A stretch of DNA of 64,000 nucleotides from Methylogaea oryzae (GTDB lineage: Bacteria > Pseudomonadota > Gammaproteobacteria > Methylococcales > Methylococcaceae): contig NZ_AP019782.1 in assembly GCF_019669985.1 (NCBI RefSeq), positions 2,412,001-2,476,000 of the forward strand, in the 5' to 3' direction. Below the pieces are notes generated by a model that worked only from the letters and a program-made list of their open reading frames with translations, ran no database searches and had not been told where the DNA came from. The position numbers and the translations under genes are program-made. How positions within the stretch are numbered: the first letter of the stretch is position 1; each line of letters opens with the position of its first letter. This document shows, one piece after another, positions 1 through 9,484 of this stretch.

Positions 1-2
1 TG

Positions 3-899
3 GATTGGCTGCGCGACTTCGCCTATATGTGGCAGTTGCGCATACTCACCGACCGGCGCCTGTCCTGGCTGGCCTGCTGCCAAATCCTGCTGATCTGGAA
101 TTTCTCCGCCGCCGTGTCACCCTCCATGGTCGGCGGCGCGCCGCTGGCCCTGTTCATGCTGACGCGGGAAGGCTTAAGCCTGGGTACCGCCACAGCCATC
201 GTGTTCACCACGGTGTTTCTGGACCAGGCGTTTTACCTGGGCATACCGCCCGTTACGACGCTGCTGGTGGACCATGCCGCCATCGTCGCGCCGTTGGCGG
301 ATCTCAATTCGGGCCTGATGGAGGGCGGAGTGATCGCCGGCTTTTGGAGCGCGTTCGGCTCCATGGCCGCTTATGTGGCCTTCCTGGCTTTTGCCCTCTT
401 CGTGGCGCCGGGCTGGGTCAACCGCCGTCTCAAGCAACTGCTGCGCTGGCGGCGCATGAAACCCTGGCGGCGGCGCGGCTGGCGCATGCTGGACGATCTT
501 AAAGCGGCCTCGAGCAACCTGCGCGCCCGGCCGCAACGATTCTGGTGGCAGCTGTGGGCCGTCACCTCCCTCGCCTGGATCGGCCGCTATCTAGTACTCA
601 ACTGCGTGCTGCAAGCCTTCGCCGGCCACACCATGGGCTGGCAAGAACACGTGCTGGCCTTCGCCCGCCAGGCCGGCTTATATGTGCTTATGGTGGTGTC
701 CCCCACCCCGGGCAGCGCCGGCATGGCGGAAATGGCCTTCGCCTGGCTGTTCCGCGATCTCATCCCGCCCGGCCTGGAACTGACCCTGGCGATGATCTGG
801 CGCGGCATTGGCTATTATCCCTACCTGATCATCGGCATCCCGATGATGACCTGGTGGCTCAAGCGCGTGCGCTTGGCCGGACTGTTGGAGAAAGAGTGA
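3..899 (+). CDS. Lysylphosphatidylglycerol synthase TM-region (UPF0104/flippase-like) membrane protein, 5' partial
   Basis: The reading frame is open to the window edge, so the N-terminus is missing; the in-frame ATG at 27 is probably internal. The 290+ residues visible are strongly hydrophobic, with about six predicted membrane helices. A cytoplasmic basic stretch (NRRLKQLLRWRRMK) lies mid-protein and a conserved-looking segment VVSPTPGSAGMAEMAF lies toward the C-terminus. The PTPGSAG..E pattern is characteristic of the UPF0104 / lysylphosphatidylglycerol-synthase transmembrane family, thought to be lipid or glycolipid flippases. No synthase domain is present. The stop overlaps the start of the next gene (TGATG), so the two are probably translationally coupled. 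The family call is good; the substrate cannot be inferred. Confidence 0.8.
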   Translation, partial: DWLRDFAYMWQLRILTDRRLSWLACCQILLIWNFSAAVSPSMVGGAPLALFMLTREGLSLGTATAIVFTTVFLDQAFYLGIPPVTTLLVDHAAIVAPLADLNSGLMEGGVIAGFWSAFGSMAAYVAFLAFALFVAPGWVNRRLKQLLRWRRMKPWRRRGWRMLDDLKAASSNLRARPQRFWWQLWAVTSLAWIGRYLVLNCVLQAFAGHTMGWQEHVLAFARQAGLYVLMVVSPTPGSAGMAEMAFAWLFRDLIPPGLELTLAMIWRGIGYYPYLIIGIPMMTWWLKRVRLAGLLEKE

Positions 900-1321
900 T
901 GTTCGAGCTGCACCCCCGCTTGCAACAGGACTGCATCGTCCTGGGGCGCTTCCCTCTCTGTCTGCTGCTGCTGATGAACGACAGCCACTACCCCTGGTTC
1001 ATCCTGGTGCCGGAACGAGCGGAAGCCAGAGAGATTTTCCAACTGAGTGAATTGGATCAGCTACAACTGATGCGAGAATCCAGCGCCCTGGCGCAGGCCA
1101 TATCCGAGGTATTCCAAGCGGACAAAATCAACATCGCCGCCATCGGCAACCTGGTGCCGCAACTGCATGTGCACCACGTGGCGCGCTACCGGGACGACAT
1201 CGCCTGGCCCAAGCCGATCTGGGGTTACGCCGAAGCCGTTCCTTACGACGCCGCCGGCATCGCCGCCGTGAAATCCCGCCTGGAGCCGGCCCTGGGCGAC
1301 AGCTACACAGCCCAGCCGTGA
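899..1321 (+). CDS. HIT-domain protein (histidine triad nucleotide-binding family)
   Basis: A 140-residue protein whose ATG overlaps the stop of the preceding membrane-protein gene. It carries the HIT signature near residue 90 as QLHVHHVAR. This is the H-x-H-(H)-x form common in short proteobacterial HIT proteins rather than the textbook HxHxHxx triad. An N-terminal segment ([13 protein letters not shown]) matches the substrate-side strand of this subgroup. HIT proteins hydrolyse or transfer nucleoside phosphates; the exact substrate is not predictable. The 3' end overlaps the GTG start of the YkgJ-type gene, so three genes form one tightly packed operon. Confidence 0.88.
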   Translation: MFELHPRLQQDCIVLGRFPLCLLLLMNDSHYPWFILVPERAEAREIFQLSELDQLQLMRESSALAQAISEVFQADKINIAAIGNLVPQLHVHHVARYRDDIAWPKPIWGYAEAVPYDAAGIAAVKSRLEPALGDSYTAQP

Positions 1322-1584
1322 CAACACCCCTGCCCTGCCGCCCCGGCTGCGGCGCCTGCTGCATCGCACCGTCCATCTCCAGCCCCATTCCCGGCATGCC
1401 CCAGGGCAAGGCAGCCGGGGCGCGCTGCGCGCAGTTGAGCGACGACAATCGCTGCTTGATTTTCGGCCGGCCGGAGCGGCCGGCGGTGTGCGGCGGACTC
1501 AAGCCGGAGGCGGCCATGTGCGGCGACAATGCCGAACAGGCCATGATGTGGCTGACGCGCTTGGAAGCAGCGACGCGGCCTTAA
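1318..1584 (+). CDS. YkgJ-family cysteine cluster protein
   Basis: An 88-residue protein beginning with GTG inside the last codons of the HIT gene (GTGA overlap). It shows the N-terminal cysteine cluster CRPGCGACC followed by further cysteines (ARCAQL, NRCLIF, AVCGGL, AMCGD). This pattern is typical of the YkgJ/UPF0153 family, which binds zinc or an iron-sulfur centre. The [11 protein letters not shown] and [13 protein letters not shown] stretches are the usual family core. Its biochemical function is unknown. It closes the three-gene operon that begins at the left edge of the window. Confidence 0.9.
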   Translation: MTTPLPCRPGCGACCIAPSISSPIPGMPQGKAAGARCAQLSDDNRCLIFGRPERPAVCGGLKPEAAMCGDNAEQAMMWLTRLEAATRP

Positions 1585-1617
1585 CGTGAAGCGAAGGGCG
1601 CAAACTTGAGCGCAGGA

Positions 1618-1920
1618 TTAGAGCTTCGCATCATCATGAGTATTTCCCATCGGGGTGTTACATACGTAACAGCGCTTCCTAGGCAAACGAACATCAAGGA
1701 CAGACCAGCCTCGGAAAACTTGATGCGTTCGACAAACTGGACAACGAATGGAAAGCGCATAGATAGCGAGAGCAACACCTCCCAAAAGAGCGAGAAGATA
1801 GTGCCATTCAAGGCTCAGTGGCGAGTTCAAATCACTTGGTTCCCGAAGCAAAACATGAAGCGCAACCAGGGCAACCTCCATGATGAGCAGGGATATTAGC
1901 CGTGTTCTCTGTGAAACCAT
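1618..1920 (-). CDS. Small membrane protein with C-terminal CxxC...CxxC zinc-ribbon-like motif
   Basis: About 100 residues, not recognised as a named family. Two hydrophobic segments (LISLLIMEVALVALHVLL and YLLALLGGVALAIYALSI) are followed by a cytoplasmic tail with CPVC and CYVC pairs about 25 residues apart, a plausible zinc ribbon. ATG at 1920 is preferred here; an in-frame GTG lies 15 bases upstream at 1935. Base composition is visibly less GC-rich than the flanking genes, which may mean recent acquisition. It stands alone, convergent with the YkgJ gene and downstream of the Wzt-like gene on the same strand. The gene is likely real but its function is unknown. Confidence 0.6.
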   Translation of the reverse strand: MVSQRTRLISLLIMEVALVALHVLLREPSDLNSPLSLEWHYLLALLGGVALAIYALSIRCPVCRTHQVFRGWSVLDVRLPRKRCYVCNTPMGNTHDDAKL

Positions 1921-1939
1921 TTTTTGCTTTAACACCCTG

Positions 1940-3136
1940 TCAATCCAGCGTCCAGCGGCCGGCGATTTGCACCGGCGCGTGGCCGAAATATTCGCCGGCC
2001 ACCCGCAGCTTGGCGAAATTATCGCTGCGCAGCAGGATTTCGCCGCTGGCCTCGTTGGCCACGGTGAGGGACAGGAAATACAAGCCGGGATTGAGATGCA
2101 ACGGCCCCAGCTCGGCCAGCACTTGGTGGCGAGCGCCGTCAGCCGGCAGGCGGAAGCCGCTGAAAGCGGAGTCGCACTGGATAATGTTGTTCAGCTCCGG
2201 GTTGGTGATAGTGAGACTGAGGGTGGGCGCTTCGGCCGCCTTGGCGCTCAAATCCAGCGCCAAGGCCAGTTCCCGGCCGTAGGGCAAAGCGCCTTGCAGG
2301 GGCTGGCCGTCCAGCAGCAAGCGACAGTCCAGCAGTTTTGCTTGGCCGGTGCCGGAACTGACCGGCGGAATATCCGGCTCGCACACGGCGTAATAGGCGT
2401 CGATGCCCTTGGGCACGTCGCGCCCTTGGAAGATGCAGGCACCCTTATCCAGCACGGCCACCGCCGTGCACACCCGCGCCACCTGGGGCATGGAATGGGA
2501 CACGAACACCAACGCCGAATGCTGCATGAGCTGGGGAATACGGTTGAGGCACTTAGCGCGGAAGCGGGCGTCGCTCACCGCCAGCACCTCGTCCAGCAGA
2601 ATCACATCGGGCGGGAAATGGGCCAACAGAGAAAACCCCAGCCGCACCTGCATGCCGCTGGAAAACTGCTTGACGGGCTTGTCCATCTGCCCCTGCAAGT
2701 CGGCGAATTCGACGATGCGCGGCAGCATGGCCTGGGCCTGGGCCGTGGAATAGCCCTGCTGGGCGGCGTAGGCGTAAACGTTTTCCGTACCGGTGAGCAA
2801 AGGCTGCAAGCCGCCGCCGGCCTCGATCATGGCGCCGATGCGGCCGGCCACGCGGATTTTGCCCTGGTCAGCCAGCACGCTGCCGCTGAGCATTTTCAAC
2901 AGGGTGGACTTGCCGGCGCCGTTGGGACCGATGACTCCCAGGCACTCGCCGCGCCGCAATTGGAAAGACAGATCGCGTACCGCCCAAAACTCGCCGGAAC
3001 GCAGCGGCTCACCGCCGGTTTTCAGGCCGACGGCGCGCTTGAGGCCATCCTGCACGCCGTACAGCGTCGCCAAACGCAGGGAACGGCAATAGCGCTTGCC
3101 GACCCCCGCCGCTTCGATCGATACGCTATCGGCCAT
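1940..3136 (-). CDS. Wzt/TagH-type ABC transporter ATP-binding protein for surface polysaccharide export
   Basis: A 398-residue ATPase. Residues ~5-230 form an ABC domain with Walker A GPNGAGKST, signature region FSSGMQ, Walker B VILLDEVLAVSD and the H-loop FVSHSM. Residues ~250-398 form a beta-rich extension (e.g. LSLTITNPELNNIIQCD) like the Wzt carbohydrate-binding domain, which reads the terminal modification of an O-antigen. The family drives export of undecaprenyl-linked polysaccharide together with a Wzm-type permease. No permease or glycosyltransferase lies next to it: nadA is upstream and a small membrane protein downstream. The ATPase is therefore an orphan here and its partner must be encoded elsewhere. 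Confidence 0.87.
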   Translation of the reverse strand: MADSVSIEAAGVGKRYCRSLRLATLYGVQDGLKRAVGLKTGGEPLRSGEFWAVRDLSFQLRRGECLGVIGPNGAGKSTLLKMLSGSVLADQGKIRVAGRIGAMIEAGGGLQPLLTGTENVYAYAAQQGYSTAQAQAMLPRIVEFADLQGQMDKPVKQFSSGMQVRLGFSLLAHFPPDVILLDEVLAVSDARFRAKCLNRIPQLMQHSALVFVSHSMPQVARVCTAVAVLDKGACIFQGRDVPKGIDAYYAVCEPDIPPVSSGTGQAKLLDCRLLLDGQPLQGALPYGRELALALDLSAKAAEAPTLSLTITNPELNNIIQCDSAFSGFRLPADGARHQVLAELGPLHLNPGLYFLSLTVANEASGEILLRSDNFAKLRVAGEYFGHAPVQIAGRWTLD

Positions 3137-3167
3137 CCGGTTCAGTCCGTAGCGCCGGCCATGGGCC

Positions 3168-4265
3168 TCAGGCCACCTGCAACATGCGCTCTAGCGCCAG
3201 CTTGGCCAGTTTGGCGTCCTCGTCCGGCACACGGATACGGTTGACCACCACGCCCTGGGCCAGGTTCTCCAGCACCCAGGCCAGGTGCTGGGGATCGGTG
3301 CGGAACATGGTGGAGCACATGCACACCGTGGGCGACATAAAGTGCACTTCCTTGCCCTGCGGCTTCACCTCTGCCGCCAGGCGGTTGACCATGTTGAGCT
3401 CGGTGCCCACCAGCCAGCGCGTGCCGGCCGGGGCTTCCCGCACCGTTTTCAGGATGTACTCGGTGGAGCCGACGTACTGGCTCTTTTCGCATACCTCGAA
3501 GCTGCATTCCGGGTGGGAAATCACCCGGGTGTCGGGATGCTTGGCGAGGAAATTGTCGATGTGAACCGGCTGGAACACCTGGTGCACCGAACAGAAACCT
3601 TTCCACAGGATGATCTTGGCGCGGCGGATTTGCTCCGGCGTCAGGCCGCCCAGCGGCAGCGCCGGGTCCCACAGCACCATTTCCTCCAGGGAAATGTCCT
3701 TGCGGTAGCCGGTGTTGCGGCCCAGGTGCTGGTCGGGGAAGAACAGCACTTTCTCCCGTTGCGCAAACGCCCAATCGAGGATCTTGCCGGCGTTGCTGGA
3801 GGTGCAGACGATGCCGCCATGCCGCCCGCAGAAGGATTTCAAGTCAGCGGCGGAATTGATGTAAGTAACCGGAGTGATGGACTCGTCCGGGTTAAGCACG
3901 TCGGCCAATTCCTTCCAGCAGCGCTCCACCGCCGGCAGGCTGGCCATATCGGCCATGGAACAGCCCGCCGCCAAATCCGGCAGGATGGCGACCTGTTCCG
4001 GGCGGGACAGTATGTCCGCCACTTCCGCCATGAAGTGCACGCCGCAGAACACGATGTACTCGGCTTCCGAATGGGAGGCCTCCCGCGACAGTTTGAGGGA
4101 GTCGCCGGTGAGGTCCGCATGGCGGAACACTTCGTCGCGCTGGTAATGGTGGCCCAGGATGACCACGCGTTTGCCCAGCTTCTGCTTGGCGGCCTCGATG
4201 CGGGCTTCGCACTCGGCGTCGTCGAGCAGGGCGTAGTCTTGGATGGAAAGAGTTTTGTCGTTCAT
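3168..4265 (-). CDS. nadA: Quinolinate synthase A
   Basis: A 365-residue enzyme that condenses iminoaspartate with dihydroxyacetone phosphate to quinolinate in NAD synthesis. Family landmarks: LGHHYQRDEV near the N-terminus, FCGVHFMAEVA, PDLAAGCSMADMA, VCTSSNAGKI, FFPDQHLGRNT, SHPECSFEV and the C-terminal VCMCSTMFRTDP. The cysteines in the FCGVHF, SSNA-adjacent and CMCSTM segments are those expected to hold the [4Fe-4S] cluster. Length is typical of the proteobacterial form. It lies 31 bases upstream of the Wzt-like gene, so co-transcription is possible though functionally unrelated. nadB and nadC are not in the window. Confidence 0.97.
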   Translation of the reverse strand: MNDKTLSIQDYALLDDAECEARIEAAKQKLGKRVVILGHHYQRDEVFRHADLTGDSLKLSREASHSEAEYIVFCGVHFMAEVADILSRPEQVAILPDLAAGCSMADMASLPAVERCWKELADVLNPDESITPVTYINSAADLKSFCGRHGGIVCTSSNAGKILDWAFAQREKVLFFPDQHLGRNTGYRKDISLEEMVLWDPALPLGGLTPEQIRRAKIILWKGFCSVHQVFQPVHIDNFLAKHPDTRVISHPECSFEVCEKSQYVGSTEYILKTVREAPAGTRWLVGTELNMVNRLAAEVKPQGKEVHFMSPTVCMCSTMFRTDPQHLAWVLENLAQGVVVNRIRVPDEDAKLAKLALERMLQVA

Positions 4266-4288
4266 GGCGATAGCTCGGTCATGGGCAC

Positions 4289-4501
4289 TTACAGATCGTC
4301 CGGCGTGAGCCCGGTGTGTTTGGCAATCCGTGCGAGCATTTTAGGGCCGATTTCGTCTCCATCATGGGATGCAAAAACGAAGTCGGGCCAGCCTTGGCGG
4401 CTCAATATCTTGTGGGAGCCTGTTTGGCGTTTTAGCAGCCATCCGATTCCCAATAATGCCGCCAGCGCCGCTTTGGCGCGAGCCGACGGCCATTGACTCA
4501 T
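4289..4501 (-). CDS. hicA: HicA-family toxin (mRNA interferase)
   Basis: A 70-residue protein with the HicA double-stranded-RNA-binding-like fold pattern: ALLGIGWLLKRQTGSHKILSR contains the G-W-...-GSH core with the catalytic histidine, followed by HDGDEIGPKMLARIAKHTGL. The start overlaps the stop of hicB by ATGA, so the pair is translationally coupled. HicA proteins cleave mRNA and are neutralised by HicB. The antitoxin-first order seen here is the reverse of the classical hicA-hicB layout, but is known in other genomes. Confidence 0.87.
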   Translation of the reverse strand: MSQWPSARAKAALAALLGIGWLLKRQTGSHKILSRQGWPDFVFASHDGDEIGPKMLARIAKHTGLTPDDL

Positions 4502-4707
4502 GCGGCCGCGGCAAAAGTGAAGTGGATGGGAACCGGCCGGCTTTCGCCTTGCTCGAGCCGCTCGGCGATGACACGCAACGCCAAAGCTTCCGCTCTCGCC
4601 ATAGCCTCGTCGGCACTGCTGCCGTAGGCCAACACACCGGGTAGTTGGGGAACCTCGGCCAGCCAGCGGCCGTCCTCTTCCTGCTCATATTCCATGGTGA
4701 AATTCAT
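4498..4707 (-). CDS. hicB: HicB-family antitoxin
   Basis: A 69-residue protein with the HicB N-terminal partial RNase H-like fold: YEQEEDGRWLAEVPQLPGVLAYGSSADEAMARAEALAL matches the family pattern (DGxWxAxxPxLPG...G.T..EA...A). No C-terminal helix-turn-helix or ribbon-helix-helix DNA-binding domain is visible. This short form may bind the toxin without repressing its own promoter, or repress only as a complex. A strong ribosome binding site (GGGAGG) lies seven bases before the ATG. It is followed by hicA with a 4-base overlap. Confidence 0.87.
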   Translation of the reverse strand: MNFTMEYEQEEDGRWLAEVPQLPGVLAYGSSADEAMARAEALALRVIAERLEQGESRPVPIHFTFAAAA

Positions 4708-4790
4708 GAAACCTCCCTAATGGCAGCTTGCCCGCCGTAACCCTCGAGAATTTGCCGGCGGCCGGCGAAATCCTTGCATTTCCCCAATAT

Positions 4791-4846
4791 CGCAGGAGCG
4801 GGCCATGACCGCGACGAATGTCTCACGGTCGTGGCCCGATCCTACA
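4791..4846. repeat. REP-like imperfect palindrome downstream of aspS
   Basis: Two ~24-base arms, 4791-4814 (CGCAGGAGCGGGCCATGACC...) and 4823-4846 (...GGTCGTGGCCCGATCCTACA), are imperfect reverse complements separated by 8 bases. The GTAGGAGCGGGCCATG-CCGCGA type core resembles REP-type extragenic palindromes of Pseudomonas and Xanthomonas relatives. It sits between the 3' end of aspS and the start of hicB, where such elements often affect mRNA ends. Only one full copy was found in the window. Confidence 0.65.
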
Positions 4847-4860
4847 GACAGCGCGCGTCT

Positions 4861-6648
<1,788 letters not shown>

Positions 6649-6740
6649 AAAACCTGTCTCTGTGGGCAAAATGAAAAACGGTGAATGTTACGTCGCGGCC
6701 GCCGAGGGCGCAAGCCGACGGCCGGTTGCCGGCCTGGGCC

Positions 6741-7154
6741 TTACGGGGCGTTTTTCTTCAACAAGTCCCGTATCTCCGTCAGCAGCTCTTGGTCCCTGGT
6801 CGGCGGCGGCGGAGCCGCGGCCTCTTCCTGCTTGGAACGGCTCAGCCAGCCGAGAAACTTCACCGTGAACAGGAACAGGGCGAAAGCCACGATGAGGAAG
6901 TTGACCACCTCGCCCAGGAACAAGCCGTAAGGAATGTCCTTGCCGTTGAACGTCAGCTTCCAGGCCAGGTAGCCCTGCTCGCCGGGCAGCAATACGCTGA
7001 CGGTGGGCATGATGATGTGTTTGACCAGGGAATCGACAATCTTGCCGAAAGCGCCGCCGATGATCACACCGATGGCGAGATCCACCACATTGCCCTTGAA
7101 GGCAAAACGCTTGAACTCGCTCAACAAGGACGAAACCCGCTGGGAAGGAATCAT
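6741..7154 (-). CDS. mscL: Large-conductance mechanosensitive channel MscL
   Basis: A 137-residue inner-membrane channel that opens under membrane tension during hypo-osmotic shock. The N-terminal helix and TM1 (FKRFAFKGNVVDLAIGVIIGGAFGKIVDSLVKHIIMP) carry the MscL signature. TM2 is NFLIVAFALFLFTVKFL, and a charged C-terminal bundle (RDQELLTEIRDLLKK) follows. Length matches the family. The ATG at 7154 is preceded by AGGAGG; the frame continues upstream for 61 codons but that part is unlike MscL. It lies between fmdB (upstream) and aspS (downstream) on the same strand. Confidence 0.97.
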   Translation of the reverse strand: MIPSQRVSSLLSEFKRFAFKGNVVDLAIGVIIGGAFGKIVDSLVKHIIMPTVSVLLPGEQGYLAWKLTFNGKDIPYGLFLGEVVNFLIVAFALFLFTVKFLGWLSRSKQEEAAAPPPPTRDQELLTEIRDLLKKNAP

Positions 7155-7230
7155 GTCGGCCTCCTGGAGAAGTGCCTTGGACAATGGAGGGATGGCGGCG
7201 GCGCCAGGACGAGCCCGCCGCCGCCTTGCG

Positions 7231-7488
7231 TCAGGCCGCTGCGCCGCCCGAATTGCCGCCAGACGAAGCGCCGCTGTCGCCGGCGAGATTTTTCTTCTTG
7301 TCGGAGCCGCTTTTAAAGTCGGTTTCGTACCAACCACCGCCCTTCAAGCGGAAACCGGCCGCCGAAATCAGCTTGCTCAGCTCCGGCTTGTTGCAGGCCG
7401 GGCAGTCGGTCAACGGCGCGTCGCTGATTTTTTGCAGGGCTTCCAACTGGTGGCCGCAAGCTTTGCACTGGTATTCGTAAATTGGCAT
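7231..7488 (-). CDS. FmdB-family zinc-ribbon regulatory protein
   Basis: An 85-residue protein starting MPIYEYQCKACGHQLEALQ. This is the invariant FmdB N-terminus, with a zinc ribbon formed by CKAC and CPAC pairs. Then come the family motif FRLKGGGWYETDF and a low-complexity Ser/Gly/Ala tail. FmdB was described as a putative regulator of amidase/formamidase expression, but most members sit next to aspS, as here, and their role is unresolved. It is first in the fmdB-mscL-aspS series. Confidence 0.93.
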   Translation of the reverse strand: MPIYEYQCKACGHQLEALQKISDAPLTDCPACNKPELSKLISAAGFRLKGGGWYETDFKSGSDKKKNLAGDSGASSGGNSGGAAA

Positions 7489-7601
7489 TCGTACCTCCGG
7501 AAAATTACACTGTGTTGGCGATCGCTTAAAGAGAATGTCGCCCCGATATGGGGACCATCATCGCCAGTTTCAAGTCCTTATCCTAGCCGACGAGCCCGCC
7601 C

Positions 7602-8639
7602 ATGGACACCATCACCATCACCACCCCCGACGACTGGCACCTGCATTTGCGCGACGGAGCCCAGCTGGATAGCGTCGCAGTCCATAGCGCCCGTCAGTTC
7701 GGCCGAGCCCTGGTGATGCCCAACTTGAAGCCGCCGGTCGCCACTGTGGACCAGGCGCTGGCCTACCGCCGGCGCATTCTCGACGCCCTGCCGGAAGGCT
7801 CCGCCTTCCAGCCCCTCATGAGCCTGTACCTCACCGACGCCACCACGCCGGACGAAGTGCGCCGCGCCGCCGAAACCCCGGAAGTGCTGGGCTTCAAGCT
7901 TTATCCGGCCGGCGCCACCACCAATTCCGAAGCCGGCGTCAGCGGCCTGGAAGCGGTCTATCCGGTGCTGGAAGCCATGGAAAAACACGGCGTGGCGCTG
8001 CAAGTGCACGGCGAAGTCACCGAAGCGGAAGTGGACATCTTCGACCGGGAGCGAGCCTTCATCGACCGGCATCTGCGTCCGATCACCCAACGCTTCCCGG
8101 CCCTGCGTATCGTGTTGGAACACATCACCACCCGCGACGGCGTGGAATTCGTCGAGGCCTCGAACGACAACGTCGCCGGCACCCTCACCGCCCATCACCT
8201 TTTATACAACCGCAACGCCATGCTGGTGGGCGGCATCCGCCCCCACTACTACTGCCTGCCGGTATTGAAGCGCGAGGAACACCGCAAAGCCCTGCTGCAA
8301 GCCGCCACCGGCGGCAGCCCCAAATTCTTCCTCGGCACCGACAGCGCACCCCATGCCAAAGCCGCCAAGGAAACCGCCTGCGGCTGCGCCGGCTGCTACA
8401 CCGCCTACGCCGCGCTGGAACTGTACGCCGAAGCCTTCGAGTCCGCCGGCCGGCTCAACCGCCTGGAAGCCTTCGCCAGCCACCACGGCCCCGACTTCTA
8501 CCGGCTGCCGCGCAACAGCGGCACCGTCACCCTGCGCAAGGAAGCGTGGACCGCGCCGGACAGCTTTGCCTACGGCGACGATGTGCTAGTGCCGCTCAGG
8601 GCAGGCGGCGAGGTGGCTTGGAGGCTGACGGACGCCTAG
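7602..8639 (+). CDS. pyrC: Dihydroorotase
   Basis: A 345-residue zinc amidohydrolase of pyrimidine synthesis that cyclises carbamoyl-aspartate to dihydroorotate. The metal-binding start WHLHLRDG, the carbamylated-lysine segment [38 protein letters not shown] and the C-terminal [15 protein letters not shown] contain the histidines, lysine and aspartate of the binuclear site. This is the E. coli-like class II enzyme in length and motif order. Its 3' end overlaps that of rluE by 44 bases, tail to tail. Confidence 0.98.
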   Translation: MDTITITTPDDWHLHLRDGAQLDSVAVHSARQFGRALVMPNLKPPVATVDQALAYRRRILDALPEGSAFQPLMSLYLTDATTPDEVRRAAETPEVLGFKLYPAGATTNSEAGVSGLEAVYPVLEAMEKHGVALQVHGEVTEAEVDIFDRERAFIDRHLRPITQRFPALRIVLEHITTRDGVEFVEASNDNVAGTLTAHHLLYNRNAMLVGGIRPHYYCLPVLKREEHRKALLQAATGGSPKFFLGTDSAPHAKAAKETACGCAGCYTAYAALELYAEAFESAGRLNRLEAFASHHGPDFYRLPRNSGTVTLRKEAWTAPDSFAYGDDVLVPLRAGGEVAWRLTDA

Positions 8640-9207
8640 CTTTGATCGGCGCGACGCGGCGGGGCAGTTCCAATCCCCGCCACTGCCCCGGCCCCAAGCC
8701 CTCCAGCGTCCAATCGCCGATGGCGTAGCGGATCAACCGCAGCGTCGGATGGCCCACGGCGGCGGTCATGCGGCGCACCTGGCGGTTGCGGCCTTCGCGC
8801 AGGGTCAGTTCGATCCAGCGGGTGGGAATGCTGGCGCGGTAGCGGATGGGCGGGTCGCGCGGCCATAAGTCTTGCGGCTCGTTCATCAGCCTGGCGCCGG
8901 CCGGGCGGGTGAGGCCGTCGTTCAGCTCGACACCTTGGCGCAACCGTTCCAGCGCCGCTTCATCGGGTATCCCCTCCACCTGTGCCCAATACACCTTGGC
9001 CATTTTATGCTTGGGGTCGGCGATGCGCGCCTGCCAGCTGCCGTCGTCGGTGAGCAACAACAGGCCTTCGCTGTCCCGATCCAAGCGGCCCGCCACATAC
9101 ACGCCCGGCACGGGAATGTAGTCGGCCAGGGTGGCACGGCCGTGCTCGCGGTCGGTGAACTGGGACAGGACGTCGTAGGGTTTGTTGAACAAAATCAGGC
9201 GGGACAT
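8596..9207 (-). CDS. rluE: 23S rRNA pseudouridine synthase, RluE-type (RsuA family)
   Basis: A 203-residue RsuA-family enzyme without an S4 domain, as expected for RluE, which makes pseudouridine at 23S position 2457. The N-terminal [16 protein letters not shown], the catalytic-Asp motif [27 protein letters not shown] and the C-terminal [23 protein letters not shown] are all present. The tail is basic and proline-rich ([13 protein letters not shown]), and it is this tail that overlaps the pyrC 3' end. No operon partner is evident. Confidence 0.92.
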   Translation of the reverse strand: MSRLILFNKPYDVLSQFTDREHGRATLADYIPVPGVYVAGRLDRDSEGLLLLTDDGSWQARIADPKHKMAKVYWAQVEGIPDEAALERLRQGVELNDGLTRPAGARLMNEPQDLWPRDPPIRYRASIPTRWIELTLREGRNRQVRRMTAAVGHPTLRLIRYAIGDWTLEGLGPGQWRGLELPRRVAPIKARRPSASKPPRRLP

Positions 9208-9289
9208 GGAACGGCCAAAGACGTGGGGATGGAATCACCGCAGGGCGGTCAATTATCGTAAGGCTGAGTAGAACCGGGCGCTATTCCGG

Positions 9290-9382
9290 CCCCCTCGCCC
9301 ACCGGGAGAGGGTTGGGGTGAGGGGTGGCAAAAAAGCCACGGCCACCTCCCCTCACCCTGCCCGCTCCCTGAGGGGGAGGGA
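9290..9382. repeat. Imperfect inverted repeat in rluE / methyltransferase intergenic region
   Basis: A left arm near 9291-9336 (CCCTCGCCCACCGGGAGAGG...GGTGAGGGG) pairs with a right arm near 9348-9382 (CCCCTCACCCTGCCCGCTCC...GGGGGAGGG), with the small hairpin TGGC-AAAAAA-GCCA at the centre. This CCCTCACCC/GGGTGAGGG type of element is a widespread extragenic palindrome of GC-rich bacteria. It could form a long stem in the untranslated region between two divergent genes. The rest of 9208-9484 shows no supported gene. Confidence 0.7.
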
Positions 9383-9484
9383 AAAACGTCAGGGCTCCAC
9401 AAGCATCATTGCGGCATATAGAGGCCGACTAAAAGCGGTGCTACGCGCTTGCGGGTAAAATGGCATTTTGTCCGGCCAGTTTAC

